From Flavobacterium daejeonense DSM 17708 (lineage in GTDB: Bacteria > Bacteroidota > Bacteroidia > Flavobacteriales > Flavobacteriaceae), in contig NZ_AUDK01000031.1 of the NCBI RefSeq assembly GCF_000425425.1, positions 1-49,766 of the forward strand: a stretch of 49,766 nt of DNA, written 5' to 3'. Shown piece after piece: positions 6,309 through 14,571 of this stretch (positions are counted from its first letter, which is position 1; every line of letters starts with the position of its first letter). The notes beneath the pieces were generated by a model. It made no database searches, was not told the DNA's origin, and was given only the letters and a program-made list of their open reading frames with translations. The position numbers and the translations under genes were made by a program.

Positions 6309-9101
6309 TTATTGGATGATGATTTTTTGTGAATGTATTATTTTTTTTGTTGAAAGATTTAAAACATTTAGTATGAAAACTCCTTTTAACTGTAAACTGA
6401 CGTTTTCCTGACGACCTTCTTTAAGAATTCCTTTTTTGACTTCTTTTCCAAAAATATCATAGATTTTGTATTCTGCATTAGAATTAGTATCAGTTTCATC
6501 ACTGTCATTGGTCATTAGTATAGAAAATGAACCATTATTTGGAATAGGCCAAGCATTAACTTGAGTAGAGATTTCTGGATTCTTTTTTGTTGCTGACAAA
6601 GAATATTCGTTAACTATATTTACCCTGCGGGTCATTGTTGCACCGGTATTGTCACTAACGGTAAAATCAAATGATCCTAATCCGCTGGCTGTTGGTCTGT
6701 ATTCTACTATGTTAGAAACTAAAGTAGCATTTCCTTTTTCAATATTAGATAAGGAGTAACTAACTCCATCGGTAAATCCTCTCGAAAGTTTTTTGATATC
6801 AATACTTACTTTGTGTCCTTTTGGAGATTCGTAATGAGGTAGTGACATCCATTGTAGATACTCATCCAGATTAGTGTAACCGTCTAAATCTTCATCAGCA
6901 TTAGTATCTGAAAAATCTCCAATTGCAGAATTTAGATTTGTTCCTTTGATAGCCTCCCACCAGTTTGGTAATCCATCCTGATCAGTATCCCAATCAATAT
7001 CTCTGTTAACTTCAGGATAGTTTTCATATCCGCCAACGTCTGATTCATTATCCGGAAATCCAGGTTTACCGGTTACACTTCCGGTATAGGTATAAGTTCC
7101 GTTTAGTGTTTCAGTAATAATTCTTTCGTCATGTTCGTCAAATTCCGGTTGTACGCATCCCACATCAGAAAGTACAATTTTATATGCTTCACCGGCTGTT
7201 TGTGTGGTTACATAAGATGGAAAAAAAGGAGTGTCAACAAAGTTGTCATATTGATAAGTAGCTCCATTTGAAAAAGAAACTTTTCGTCCGGCAGCCTGAT
7301 TGCTTTCGTCAAAATATCCCGGCATCACATTTCCGTTAAAATAACATCTTTGCATTCCGGTACCCACATTTTCATTTTGTTGGTTGAAAGCAACAAATAT
7401 TTTCGAACCAGCTCCGGGTTTATAGTAATTATTAACAAAATTTACTTCCTTAGTTCCTCCGTCAGTAGTTCTTGTGCCCCAATTGTAAACCACATTATTC
7501 GTAATGTCCATTCTGCCGGCATAAGCGCCATTACCATCTAATGCACCTCCAAGACTCCAGTTACGACCGTAATTGTGCGCTAACAGATTATGGTGGAAAC
7601 TTCCGATGTCTCCGCTTATGGTTCCTGCATAACCGTGTTCAGTTCCTGCCGGATAGTTTTGATGTCCTGCGGCATTTAAGGCTTCCGAAATTAAGGTTCT
7701 TTGCAGGGTAATATTTTTACCGGAACGTGAACTAAACGCTTCATCTATTGTCCAACTGATGGAACAGTGATCGATGATGCTATGATTCGCACCGGTTAAT
7801 CCCATTCCGTCATAAGTAGGACCTGCGCCTAATCGAACGCGTACATTTTGTACGATAGCATCATTTCCGGTAATTCCAAAAGGAGCGGAGCGAATACAGA
7901 TTCCTTTGCCTGGCGCCGTTTGTCCGGCAACGGTAACATAAGGTTGACTTAAAACCAAACGCGAGTTTAATTGGATAATTCCTGAAGTATTAAAAACAAT
8001 CGTTCTTGGTCCTATATCATTGGTAACAGCTTCACGTAAACTTCCCGGACCGCTATCATTCAAATTGGTTACTGCAACCACTTTTCCGCCTCTTCCGCCG
8101 CGTGCAAAACGGCCATAACCTTCTGCTCCCGGAAAAGCTAACTGAGCAGGACGTAAACGCCAAATATTGCCTTTTACAATTTCACCATTTGCTAAAACTT
8201 CGTCAATTCTCCAGTAATAGGTGCCACCCGTGTATAGTCCATTTACAGTGAAAGAAGTGTTTTCTTTGGGTTGATTTCCTTTATATAAAGAAGAAGAGAT
8301 GTCTGCGGCTTCAATTGCAGCTAAATCTGTGCCGAAATAAATATTGTGAGATACGGCATTAATGGCAGATGTCCAGCTTAAGGTACTGCTTCCGGAGTTT
8401 AATTCTACGTGCTCATCATTATCGTTGGGTTTCGGGTTAGTTGCCTGATTGAAAATGTTAGGTGTATTTAATTCAATTCCATTCAACATCACATTTTTAT
8501 AGGTTTCATTTCCTGATCTTTCGGCCGCAAAACGAATAATCACATCGGTTCCTGTCGTAGCCTGAAATTTTAAATAAGCTGATTTTGCAGTTGCAGGAGT
8601 CAGAGCTCTTACAGTAGGAATCAAATTATCGATTACTAAATTTTCATTGATAGAGATATCAATTGGACTAAAAGTATAAACGGGGCTGTCTACAGCATTT
8701 AAAAACGCCATTAAAGTATGTTCTCCGGTTTCTAATCCGCTTATTTTAAGTTCTATCTGACCACCTTCGTTTGCAGTACCGTTTTTCACAGTGACTCCAT
8801 CACAGACTAATCTGGCGTAACTAGGAGCCTGAATTCCGGCTTTGTACCAATTGGTACCTAAAATGTCTCCTTTGTCTCCAACTTTGGTTAATGTAAATGT
8901 GACGCCGTTTACTGTTTTGCTGGCTGTATTAGTGGTAATTACCCAAGGGGTATACCCGGATTCACTCACTTCGGCAGTGCTTCTTCCTGATTGATCAAAA
9001 TCAATTTTTACTACTGGATTCTGAGCAAAAATTGCGGTGGTTTTCATAGTAAGGCATGCTATTGCCATTACTAATGATGGTTTCATGTAATTTTTTAGCA
9101 T
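6309..9101 (-). CDS. Secreted pectate lyase (PL1-like) with type IX sorting domain
   Basis: A 930-residue secreted polysaccharide lyase that would cleave pectin/polygalacturonate by beta-elimination. Order of parts: signal peptide (to about residue 27, ending IFAQ); a carbohydrate-binding/malectin-like beta domain (about 30-215); a fibronectin III-like unit (about 235-320) with TYYWRIDEV; the right-handed beta-helix catalytic domain starting at AFPGAEGYG (about 323-700) with GSLREAV and GGALDGNG; a calcium-binding stretch rich in Asp (DTDQDGLPNWWEA, DEDLDGYTNLDEYL, about 705-755); a cadherin-like domain; and a type IX secretion C-terminal domain (about 848-930) with NGSFSI and YDIFGKEV. It stands alone, with its own terminator, and a LacI-type operator lies about 100 bases upstream. 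An alternative start is the Met six residues in. Confidence 0.93.
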   Translation of the reverse strand: MLKNYMKPSLVMAIACLTMKTTAIFAQNPVVKIDFDQSGRSTAEVSESGYTPWVITTNTASKTVNGVTFTLTKVGDKGDILGTNWYKAGIQAPSYARLVCDGVTVKNGTANEGGQIELKISGLETGEHTLMAFLNAVDSPVYTFSPIDISINENLVIDNLIPTVRALTPATAKSAYLKFQATTGTDVIIRFAAERSGNETYKNVMLNGIELNTPNIFNQATNPKPNDNDEHVELNSGSSTLSWTSAINAVSHNIYFGTDLAAIEAADISSSLYKGNQPKENTSFTVNGLYTGGTYYWRIDEVLANGEIVKGNIWRLRPAQLAFPGAEGYGRFARGGRGGKVVAVTNLNDSGPGSLREAVTNDIGPRTIVFNTSGIIQLNSRLVLSQPYVTVAGQTAPGKGICIRSAPFGITGNDAIVQNVRVRLGAGPTYDGMGLTGANHSIIDHCSISWTIDEAFSSRSGKNITLQRTLISEALNAAGHQNYPAGTEHGYAGTISGDIGSFHHNLLAHNYGRNWSLGGALDGNGAYAGRMDITNNVVYNWGTRTTDGGTKEVNFVNNYYKPGAGSKIFVAFNQQNENVGTGMQRCYFNGNVMPGYFDESNQAAGRKVSFSNGATYQYDNFVDTPFFPSYVTTQTAGEAYKIVLSDVGCVQPEFDEHDERIITETLNGTYTYTGSVTGKPGFPDNESDVGGYENYPEVNRDIDWDTDQDGLPNWWEAIKGTNLNSAIGDFSDTNADEDLDGYTNLDEYLQWMSLPHYESPKGHKVSIDIKKLSRGFTDGVSYSLSNIEKGNATLVSNIVEYRPTASGLGSFDFTVSDNTGATMTRRVNIVNEYSLSATKKNPEISTQVNAWPIPNNGSFSILMTNDSDETDTNSNAEYKIYDIFGKEVKKGILKEGRQENVSLQLKGVFILNVLNLSTKKIIHSQKIIIQ

Positions 9102-9424
9102 TTAAGTAGGTTTTTTTAAGGTTATTAATGGACATATTTATTTAAAATATTTTATTTCATAGTAGATATTTTTAGGTTAAAATGAATTACTTTTAATTGT
9201 AAACGTTTACATTTTATAACATGCTTTTCAAATATTTTATTTTAGTTCGGGTTATAAAATTAGAAATATAGAAAACAAATTAGGGGTAAAAATTACTTTT
9301 AAAGCGGGGTCAAATTACAATTTGATGCTAAAACAGTACTAAATTGACAAAAAAACTTATTGGCTGGTGCTATACTTTTAATTTACTTTAAATTGAGACT
9401 AACGATGATGCATAGTAAATTGGT
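9102..9424. other. Pectate lyase upstream region
   Basis: A 323-base AT-rich region without genes. It carries the 14-bp operator palindrome at 9198-9211, an inverted pair TTTTATAAC (9212-9220) and GTTATAAAA (about 9250-9258) just beyond it, and a 7-bp inverted repeat TCAAATT/AATTTGA at 9310-9325 that may be part of the terminator of the next minus-strand gene. Nothing else was seen. Confidence 0.5.
9198..9211. promoter_or_regulatory. LacI-family type operator palindrome
   Basis: TGTAAACGTTTACA is a perfect 14-bp palindrome with the central CG step typical of LacI/GalR-family operators. It lies about 90 bases upstream of the pectate lyase ATG. This suggests sugar-dependent repression of the lyase. 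No LacI-type regulator gene is present in the window, so the regulator must act in trans. Confidence 0.65.
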
Positions 9425-10189
9425 TTAAAAACCTTCAAAAACACCAAGACCAAAAAGAGCAAAATCGTATTTGACAGGATCATTTGAGTCTAATTCCCTA
9501 AGTTTAGTATCTAATTCTAAAAGTGCTTTTCCATCATTTTGTTTACGAAGTAACAAACCTAATTTTCGGGCAACATTTCCGGAATGTACATCCAGTGGAC
9601 AGGAAAGTTTCGACGGAGCGATAGATTTCCAAATTCCTAAATCCACTCCGTTGTTGTCCTGACGACACATCCAACGCAAATACATGTTGATTCTTTTAGC
9701 GGCCGAATTGTTCAACGGATTCGAAATGTGTTTTTGAGTTCGGGAAAGATGCGGGATTTCAAAAAATATTTTCTTGAATTCCGAGATGCTTTTTTGCATA
9801 GAAATTTCTTCCTGATTTTTAGCAAAAACAGCTTCCAGTCCGTCATGATTTTTATAAATATTTTGAAGTGATTGGATGAATCCAATAAAATCCTGACCGT
9901 TGAAAGTGCGGTGTACAAATGATCCTAATTGGTCTAAATTACTTTCAGAATGGGACATGACAAAATCATAAGGAGAATTTCCTATCAAATCCATCATCCG
10001 GTGACTGTTTTTTATAATCATTTTTCGGTTTCCCCAGGCAATGGTGGCACTTAGAAAACCGGCAATTTCAATATCTTCTTTTTGGGTAAATAAATGCGGA
10101 ATTTGAACCGGATCACTTTCTATAAAATCCAGCGTGTTGTATTGCAGTACTTTTTCGTCCAGAAAATCTTTGAGTTCGGAGAAATTCAT
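9425..10189 (-). CDS. TIGR02757 family (DUF2400) protein
   Basis: A 254-residue cytoplasmic protein of the conserved Bacteroidota/Thermotoga family known as TIGR02757. Family-like features are AGFLSATIAWGNRKMI (about residues 42-57), an all-helical core, MYLRWMCRQD (about 170-180), and a C-terminal CPLDVHSGNVARKLGLL segment resembling the helix-hairpin-helix region of DNA glycosylases (HhH-GPD relatives). A DNA-repair link is suggested by that resemblance only; the function is not established. It is 16 bases downstream of the ABC ATPase gene on the same strand, so the two are likely cotranscribed. Confidence 0.85.
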   Translation of the reverse strand: MNFSELKDFLDEKVLQYNTLDFIESDPVQIPHLFTQKEDIEIAGFLSATIAWGNRKMIIKNSHRMMDLIGNSPYDFVMSHSESNLDQLGSFVHRTFNGQDFIGFIQSLQNIYKNHDGLEAVFAKNQEEISMQKSISEFKKIFFEIPHLSRTQKHISNPLNNSAAKRINMYLRWMCRQDNNGVDLGIWKSIAPSKLSCPLDVHSGNVARKLGLLLRKQNDGKALLELDTKLRELDSNDPVKYDFALFGLGVFEGF

Positions 10190-10205
10190 ATTCCGGAATT
10201 GTATA

Positions 10206-10871
10206 TTAATGGTCGCTAATTAAGCCGTCAACCATAACCAGTTTTCGGTCGGCCATATTGGCTAATTCTTCGTTGTGTGTCACAATAACAAAGGTTTGTC
10301 CAAATTCGTCTCTTAGCTTAAAAAACAATTGGTGTAAATTTTCTGCCGAATGTGTATCCAAATTTCCGGAAGGTTCATCGGCAAAAATAATTGCGGGTTT
10401 GTTAATTAAAGCTCTGGCAACAGCCACACGTTGTTGTTCTCCGCCGGAAAGTTCACTGGGTTTGTGGTGAATACGATGCGAAAGTCCCAAATAAGTCAGT
10501 AGTTTGATGGCTTCTTCTTCGGTTTCTTTTTTGTTTTTTTTGGCAATAAATGCCGGAATACATACATTTTCCAAAGCGGTAAACTCCGGTAATAATTGAT
10601 GAAATTGAAAAATAAATCCCAAATTCAAATTTCTGAATTTGGATAAATTTTTATCATTCATCGATAAAATATTTTCATTGTTGATACGAAGTTCAATTTC
10701 GTTTTCCTGATTAGGCTTGTCTAAAGTACCAAGAATTTGTAAAAGCGTTGTTTTTCCTGCTCCCGAAGCACCTACAATAGAAACAATTTCTCCTTTTTGA
10801 ATATGTAAATCAACACCTTTCAGTACGTGAAGCTGGTCGTAATATTTATGTAAGTTTTTAGCTTGTATCAT
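10206..10871 (-). CDS. LolD-like ABC transporter ATP-binding protein
   Basis: The cytoplasmic ATPase of an ABC system of the LolD/MacB/FtsE class. Visible motifs are Walker A GASGAGKTT, Q-loop region FQFHQLLPEFTALENV, signature LSGGEQQRVAVARAL, Walker B IIFADEP, D-loop GNLD and switch His in VTHNEE. In this class the ATPase drives lipoprotein extraction to the outer membrane or exporter-type work. The permease is not adjacent, as is common in flavobacteria. The start is placed at the ATG giving MIQAKNLHKYY, because the nine residues before it (MFLCKNCQL) do not resemble the family N-terminus. The length is then 221 residues, usual for LolD. Confidence 0.88.
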   Translation of the reverse strand: MIQAKNLHKYYDQLHVLKGVDLHIQKGEIVSIVGASGAGKTTLLQILGTLDKPNQENEIELRINNENILSMNDKNLSKFRNLNLGFIFQFHQLLPEFTALENVCIPAFIAKKNKKETEEEAIKLLTYLGLSHRIHHKPSELSGGEQQRVAVARALINKPAIIFADEPSGNLDTHSAENLHQLFFKLRDEFGQTFVIVTHNEELANMADRKLVMVDGLISDH

Positions 10872-10950
10872 CAATTGGCAGTTTTTACAAAGAAACAAAG
10901 ATTTTAAGGATTATAAAATGAAGCAGACTATATTTTTGGTTTAAAAAGCA

Positions 10951-10958
10951 TAAATTTG
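10951..10958 (+). promoter_or_regulatory. -7 promoter box of msrA
   Basis: TAAATTTG is a perfect TAnnTTTG match 40 bases before the msrA ATG. A second match, TATTTTTG, lies 20 bases further upstream (10931-10938). Neither has a well-spaced TTTG -33 element. Confidence 0.45.
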
Positions 10959-10997
10959 AGTTAATAAAAAAGAAAACATTTTTTTAAAAAGAAGCTT

Positions 10998-11549
10998 ATG
11001 AAAAAAGAAATGATAACAGAGGTGACAACCTTAGCAGGAGGTTGTTTTTGGTGTATGGAAGCTGTTTTTTTAGAGTTAAAAGCTGTTGAAAAAGTGGTTT
11101 CGGGTTATATAGGCGGAAAAACAGAAAATCCTACATATAAGGAAATTTGTCAGGGCGATACCGGTCATGCCGAGGCAATTCAGGTTTATTTTAATCCGGA
11201 GGAGATTTCTTTTGGCGAAATATTGGAATTGTTTTTTGCAACACACGACCCAACAACTTTAAACCGTCAGGGGAATGATGTAGGGACACAATACCGAAGC
11301 GAGATTTTTTATCATAATGAGGAACAAAAAGTAATAGCCGAAGATTTTATTCAATTTCTAGAGGAAGAAGCTGTTTTTGAGAAACCAATTGTGACTAAAG
11401 TTTCACCGACTACTATTTTTTATGAGGCTGAGGATTATCATCAAAATTATTACAATCAAAATAAATCACAGGGTTATTGCGCTTTTGTGATTGCGCCAAA
11501 AATTGATAAGGTAAGAACTTATTTTAAAGATAAATTAAAAGAAAACTAA
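10998..11549 (+). CDS. msrA: Peptide-methionine (S)-S-oxide reductase MsrA
   Basis: Repairs oxidised methionine by reducing methionine-S-sulfoxide in proteins, regenerated by thioredoxin. The active-site motif GGCFWCME is at residues 14-21 with catalytic Cys16; the family motifs GYIGGKTENPTY, GHAEAIQV and THDPTTLNRQGNDVGTQYRS follow, and the C-terminal CAFVIAPK holds a possible resolving Cys. The length of 183 residues is normal and there is no fused MsrB domain. An alternative start is the Met at residue 5. The following small membrane gene begins two bases past its stop, suggesting one transcript. Confidence 0.96.
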   Translation: MKKEMITEVTTLAGGCFWCMEAVFLELKAVEKVVSGYIGGKTENPTYKEICQGDTGHAEAIQVYFNPEEISFGEILELFFATHDPTTLNRQGNDVGTQYRSEIFYHNEEQKVIAEDFIQFLEEEAVFEKPIVTKVSPTTIFYEAEDYHQNYYNQNKSQGYCAFVIAPKIDKVRTYFKDKLKEN

Positions 11550-11551
11550 TC

Positions 11552-11818
11552 TTGGAAACGGCTTATAAAAAACTTTTTTTAGGAATTCTTTTTGATGCTA
11601 TCGGAATGCTGTCTTTTAGTATTCCTTTTGTCGGGGAATTTTCAGATGTAGTTTGGGCGCCGCTTTCCGGATTTTTAATGACCCGAATGTATAAAGGAAA
11701 GCTTGGAAGAATAGGAGGAATTATCTCTTTTGTAGAAGAATTTTTGCCTTATATTGATTTTATCCCCACTTTTACTTTGAGCTGGATTTATTATTATAAG
11801 TTTAAAAAGAAAGATTAA
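11552..11818 (+). CDS. Small hydrophobic membrane protein, unknown function
   Basis: An 88-residue protein that I do not recognise. It has two to three hydrophobic segments (about 8-28, 40-48 and 60-80) and a basic end FKKKD. The only start that keeps its length is TTG, two bases after the msrA stop; no ATG lies nearby before codon 20. Coupling to msrA translation would explain use of a weak start. It converges on the next gene with a 4-base overlap of coding ends. Confidence 0.6.
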   Translation: METAYKKLFLGILFDAIGMLSFSIPFVGEFSDVVWAPLSGFLMTRMYKGKLGRIGGIISFVEEFLPYIDFIPTFTLSWIYYYKFKKKD

Positions 11819-12126
11819 TCAGTGTTGTTTTTAAATAAAAATCCCAAACCCATTTTGCGAAGCATTTTTTTTTCAAATGCCCAGAAAAATTTGAACTGGC
11901 CAAATAAAAAACCGATAATTACCAGCAAAATTTGGTATAAAGGCAACACAATTAGCAGGCGAACAGGCGTGTGCCAGAAACCAAAATCTTCTTTTAAAAT
12001 TCCTAACCAGATACAAACAGGCTTAGAAATCCATGCCGAAGCTGATCCTGTTATGGCAAAAACGATAAAAATTATGGTGAGTTGAAAATTAGACTCTACT
12101 TTCCAACGTTCTTTTAATCCTTTCAT
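11815..12126 (-). CDS. Small membrane protein, DUF6787-like
   Basis: A 103-residue protein with two membrane segments (about 15-38 and 55-80) and a basic C-terminal part FFWAFEKKMLRKMGLGFLFK. The sequence, including GSASAWISKPVCIWLGI and FGFWHTPVRLL, resembles a short flavobacterial family I associate with DUF6787; the name is from memory and was not checked. It is convergent with the previous small gene, and 34 bases separate it from the lipoprotein gene upstream on the same strand. Confidence 0.65.
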   Translation of the reverse strand: MKGLKERWKVESNFQLTIIFIVFAITGSASAWISKPVCIWLGILKEDFGFWHTPVRLLIVLPLYQILLVIIGFLFGQFKFFWAFEKKMLRKMGLGFLFKNNTD

Positions 12127-12159
12127 CTTTATTTATAATGATTACAAATGTACTAAAGA

Positions 12160-12597
12160 TTATCTTAAAGGAACGCGGCCATAAAGTTTTTGGTGGTAAT
12201 TATTTTGAAAATAAATCATATAATTATAGATAAGGTAGTTGACTTCGTAGCCATAATTGATATTTGAATCGTAATCAATACTCATTTCATACAAATCCCG
12301 ACTATAGCGTTGTGGTTGCAAAAAACGATTGTTCCATTCGTTAATATAAATTCTGTTTTTGTTTTCTAAATAAGTTTGTGTGTAAAAACCGCGCGGATAA
12401 GCCATCGAATTTAACCAAAAATTAAATCCGGGATCGATAATGATGACTTCGTATTCTAAATCTTTGTTGGCAATTTTTACGGTGTCAGAACTTTGACGTT
12501 CCTGATAATCATTTTTTGTTACTTTGGGTTTGTTTGTCGCACAACTTATAATAATCAGTCCAAAAATTAGAATTAATAGGGAAAGTTTTGTTTTCAT
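12160..12597 (-). CDS. DUF6146-like lipoprotein
   Basis: A 145-residue lipoprotein. The signal peptide ends in the lipobox IISC at about residues 16-19, so Cys19 would be lipidated after signal peptidase II cleavage. The mature part contains FNFWLNSMAYPRGFY and YEVNYLIYNYMIYFQNNYHQKLYGRVP, which I associate with the flavobacterial family DUF6146. The function is unknown. It sits upstream of the small membrane protein gene on the minus strand. Confidence 0.75.
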   Translation of the reverse strand: MKTKLSLLILIFGLIIISCATNKPKVTKNDYQERQSSDTVKIANKDLEYEVIIIDPGFNFWLNSMAYPRGFYTQTYLENKNRIYINEWNNRFLQPQRYSRDLYEMSIDYDSNINYGYEVNYLIYNYMIYFQNNYHQKLYGRVPLR

Positions 12598-12667
12598 GAC
12601 GCTCAGCGAATTGGTTTTGCACTATTAAATTTACGAATTTAATTACTGAATTCTGTCGTTTAGGTAC

Positions 12668-12704
12668 AAAAAAGCCATTTGTCCCTGTGGTAAATGGCTT
12701 TTGA
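12668..12704 (-). terminator. Terminator after the EF-hand protein gene
   Basis: An 11-bp stem AAAAGCCATTT / AAATGGCTTTT around the loop GTCCCTGTGGT, 18 bases past the stop codon of the next gene upstream on the minus strand. Confidence 0.8.
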
Positions 12705-12721
12705 AAAAACGAGTTTAAAAA

Positions 12722-13279
12722 TTATTTTCCGAAAAGTTTGCCCAGCATTCCGCCTAAGCCTCCTTTTTTAGTGAGTTCGATAGCGTCGTCTAAATCTACT
12801 TTTCCATCCGAGTTTTGGTCTAAACCAAAATGAATTCCGTATTCTCCGATGGCTTCCATGATGCTGGCGTGTTCCGGGCTGTTTCCGCCGGTTAAGGAGT
12901 CCAGTAAGCCGGAAAGATTGATGCTGGTATCTTTTGGGTCGTTAGCTTTTTGAATTAAGGAACTTAGTACTTTTGGAATCATGGCTGTCACTGACGAAGT
13001 TGCTGTGGCGGAGCTGATTCCTAATTTTTCTGTTAATGAATTTGAAACGTCTTTTGTAATTTGTTGTACGGCCGGATTGTTTTTGTCAATATCCTGGCCT
13101 TGTAGGAGTCCTGCAATTTGCGATAAATCAGCCTGACTGGCTATTTTTTGTAAGCTGGAAAAAATAGAGTTGCTGGTTTCCTGCAAAACGGCTTGGTTTT
13201 GTTCGTGCGGGATTGCTTCGTTTTTTATAACTGCATCTTCACCAAATTCCTGTACTAATTGTGCTAATTGATCTAACAT
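12722..13279 (-). CDS. Helical protein with one EF-hand loop
   Basis: A 185-residue protein, mostly helical and Gln/Ala/Leu-rich, similar in texture to DUF937 proteins (PKVLSSLIQKANDP, LSGLLDSLTGG). Near the C-terminus the stretch DQNSDGKVDLDDA has the spacing of a calcium-binding EF-hand loop (Asp at 1, Asn/Ser at 3-4, Asp at 5, Asp at 9-12). It ends with GGLGGMLGKLFGK. No signal peptide is seen. The start is set at the ATG giving MLDQLAQLV rather than an upstream TTG that adds ten residues of poor likelihood. The function is not known. Confidence 0.75.
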   Translation of the reverse strand: MLDQLAQLVQEFGEDAVIKNEAIPHEQNQAVLQETSNSIFSSLQKIASQADLSQIAGLLQGQDIDKNNPAVQQITKDVSNSLTEKLGISSATATSSVTAMIPKVLSSLIQKANDPKDTSINLSGLLDSLTGGNSPEHASIMEAIGEYGIHFGLDQNSDGKVDLDDAIELTKKGGLGGMLGKLFGK

Positions 13280-13316
13280 GAGATTCGCTTTTATAAGGTT
13301 ACTTATCAAATTTAAT

Positions 13317-13355
13317 AAAAAAAGGACTCATTAGCAATTTGTAATGAGTCCTTTT
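13317..13355. terminator. Terminator after serA-facing region (serA downstream)
   Basis: A 14-bp stem AAAAGGACTCATTA / TAATGAGTCCTTTT with a short loop, 23 bases past the serA stop codon on the minus strand. It separates serA from the EF-hand protein gene. Confidence 0.85.
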
Positions 13356-13377
13356 GTGTTATAAAAGCCTTAAATTA

Positions 13378-14328
13378 TTAGCTCAATAAACTAATGATTT
13401 GTGAAGCAAGTTCAGTTCCAATTCTGTCCTGAGCCTCTCCAGTTGCAGCTCCAATGTGTGGAGTCAAAGAGATTTTTGGGTGCATTAAAAGTTGTGTAGC
13501 CGGAGTTGGTTCGTTTTCGAAAACGTCTAAACCTGCAAAAGCAACTTTTCCGCTGTCTAAAGCTTTTACTAAATCAACTTCGTTGATAACTCCACCACGG
13601 GCACAGTTTACAATTCCTACACCGTTTTTCATGGTAGCGAATTCTTTTTCAGTTACAATGTATCCGTTTTGAGCAGGTACGTGTAATGTAATGAAATCAG
13701 ATTCAGCAAAAACAGATTCTAATGATTGTGTTTTGATTGTTGTTGTAACAGATTGTCCGTCAAAGAACTCTACTTTTACATCAACTTGCGGGATGAAACT
13801 ATCAGCAGCGATAACTTTCATTCCTAATCCAAGAGCCATTTTAGCAGTAGCCTGACCAATACGGCCAATACCTACGATACCTAAAGTTTTGCCTCTTAAT
13901 TCAACTCCGTTAGCATAGGCTTTTTTCAATTCGTTGAATTTAGTATCACCTTCTAATGGCATGTTTCTGTTAGAGTCGTGTAAGAAACGAACTCCTGTTA
14001 ACAAATGACCGAAAACTAATTCAGCAACCGATTCTGATGAAGATGCAGGAGTATTGATTACGTGGATTCCTTTGCTTTTAGCGTATTCCACATCAATATT
14101 ATCCATACCTACACCACCACGACCAATGATTTTAATGCCCGGACAAGCATCAATAATGTCCTTACGAACTTTAGTAGCACTACGAACTAAAATCACGCTT
14201 ACGTTGTTTTCGTTGATGTAGTTGGCTACTTGTTCCTGAGCAACTTTTGTAGTGATTACTTCAAAACCACCTTTTTCTAAAGCTAAGATTCCACTTTTTG
14301 AAATCCCGTCGTTTGCTAATACTTTCAT
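13378..14328 (-). CDS. serA: D-3-phosphoglycerate dehydrogenase, short form
   Basis: Catalyses the first step of serine synthesis, NAD-dependent oxidation of 3-phosphoglycerate to 3-phosphohydroxypyruvate. The nucleotide-binding motif GIVGIGRIGQ (about residues 150-159), the substrate region LVRSATKVRKDI, the catalytic Arg in NCARGGVINE, Glu in FENEP and His in LTPHIGAATGEA are all seen. At 316 residues it is the short type without an ACT domain, so classical serine feedback through ACT is not expected. It follows serC on the same strand after a 243-base gap that holds a dispersed repeat. Confidence 0.93.
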   Translation of the reverse strand: MKVLANDGISKSGILALEKGGFEVITTKVAQEQVANYINENNVSVILVRSATKVRKDIIDACPGIKIIGRGGVGMDNIDVEYAKSKGIHVINTPASSSESVAELVFGHLLTGVRFLHDSNRNMPLEGDTKFNELKKAYANGVELRGKTLGIVGIGRIGQATAKMALGLGMKVIAADSFIPQVDVKVEFFDGQSVTTTIKTQSLESVFAESDFITLHVPAQNGYIVTEKEFATMKNGVGIVNCARGGVINEVDLVKALDSGKVAFAGLDVFENEPTPATQLLMHPKISLTPHIGAATGEAQDRIGTELASQIISLLS

Positions 14329-14383
14329 GTTTTGTTATTACATTACGAGGTTTAACCCCCAAATTAATTGAATGTTTTAGAAG

Positions 14384-14464
14384 CTGTTTCCCGCTATCCG
14401 TTTCAATCTTGTGTCGGCGTAGATGCCTGCCGCCACAAGGATTTCCGCTTCTATCGGGGCTAGA
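14384..14464. repeat. Dispersed flavobacterial intergenic repeat, copy 1
   Basis: A structured element beginning CCCGCTATCCGTTTCAATC and ending GATTTCCGCT..ATCGGGGCT, with an inner stem CTTGTG/CACAAG. A longer relative with the same end motifs lies at 38248-38385. It sits between serC and serA and does not interrupt a gene. The following 100 bases are AT-rich with repeated AAAGATTGAA-like words and no genes. Confidence 0.6.
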
Positions 14465-14571
14465 GCCTCTGCTAGCAATTTCAATTTAAAGATTGAAAAA
14501 TTCAATCAATAGATTTTATTTAAATAAATATAGATTCTTTAATCTTTCGATCATTGAATCTTTTAATTTAT

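Noticed and set aside
14384..14464. Structured intergenic RNA or riboswitch between serC and serA
   Set aside because: The same end motifs recur at 38248-38385 away from such genes, so it is a dispersed repeat rather than a gene-specific leader.
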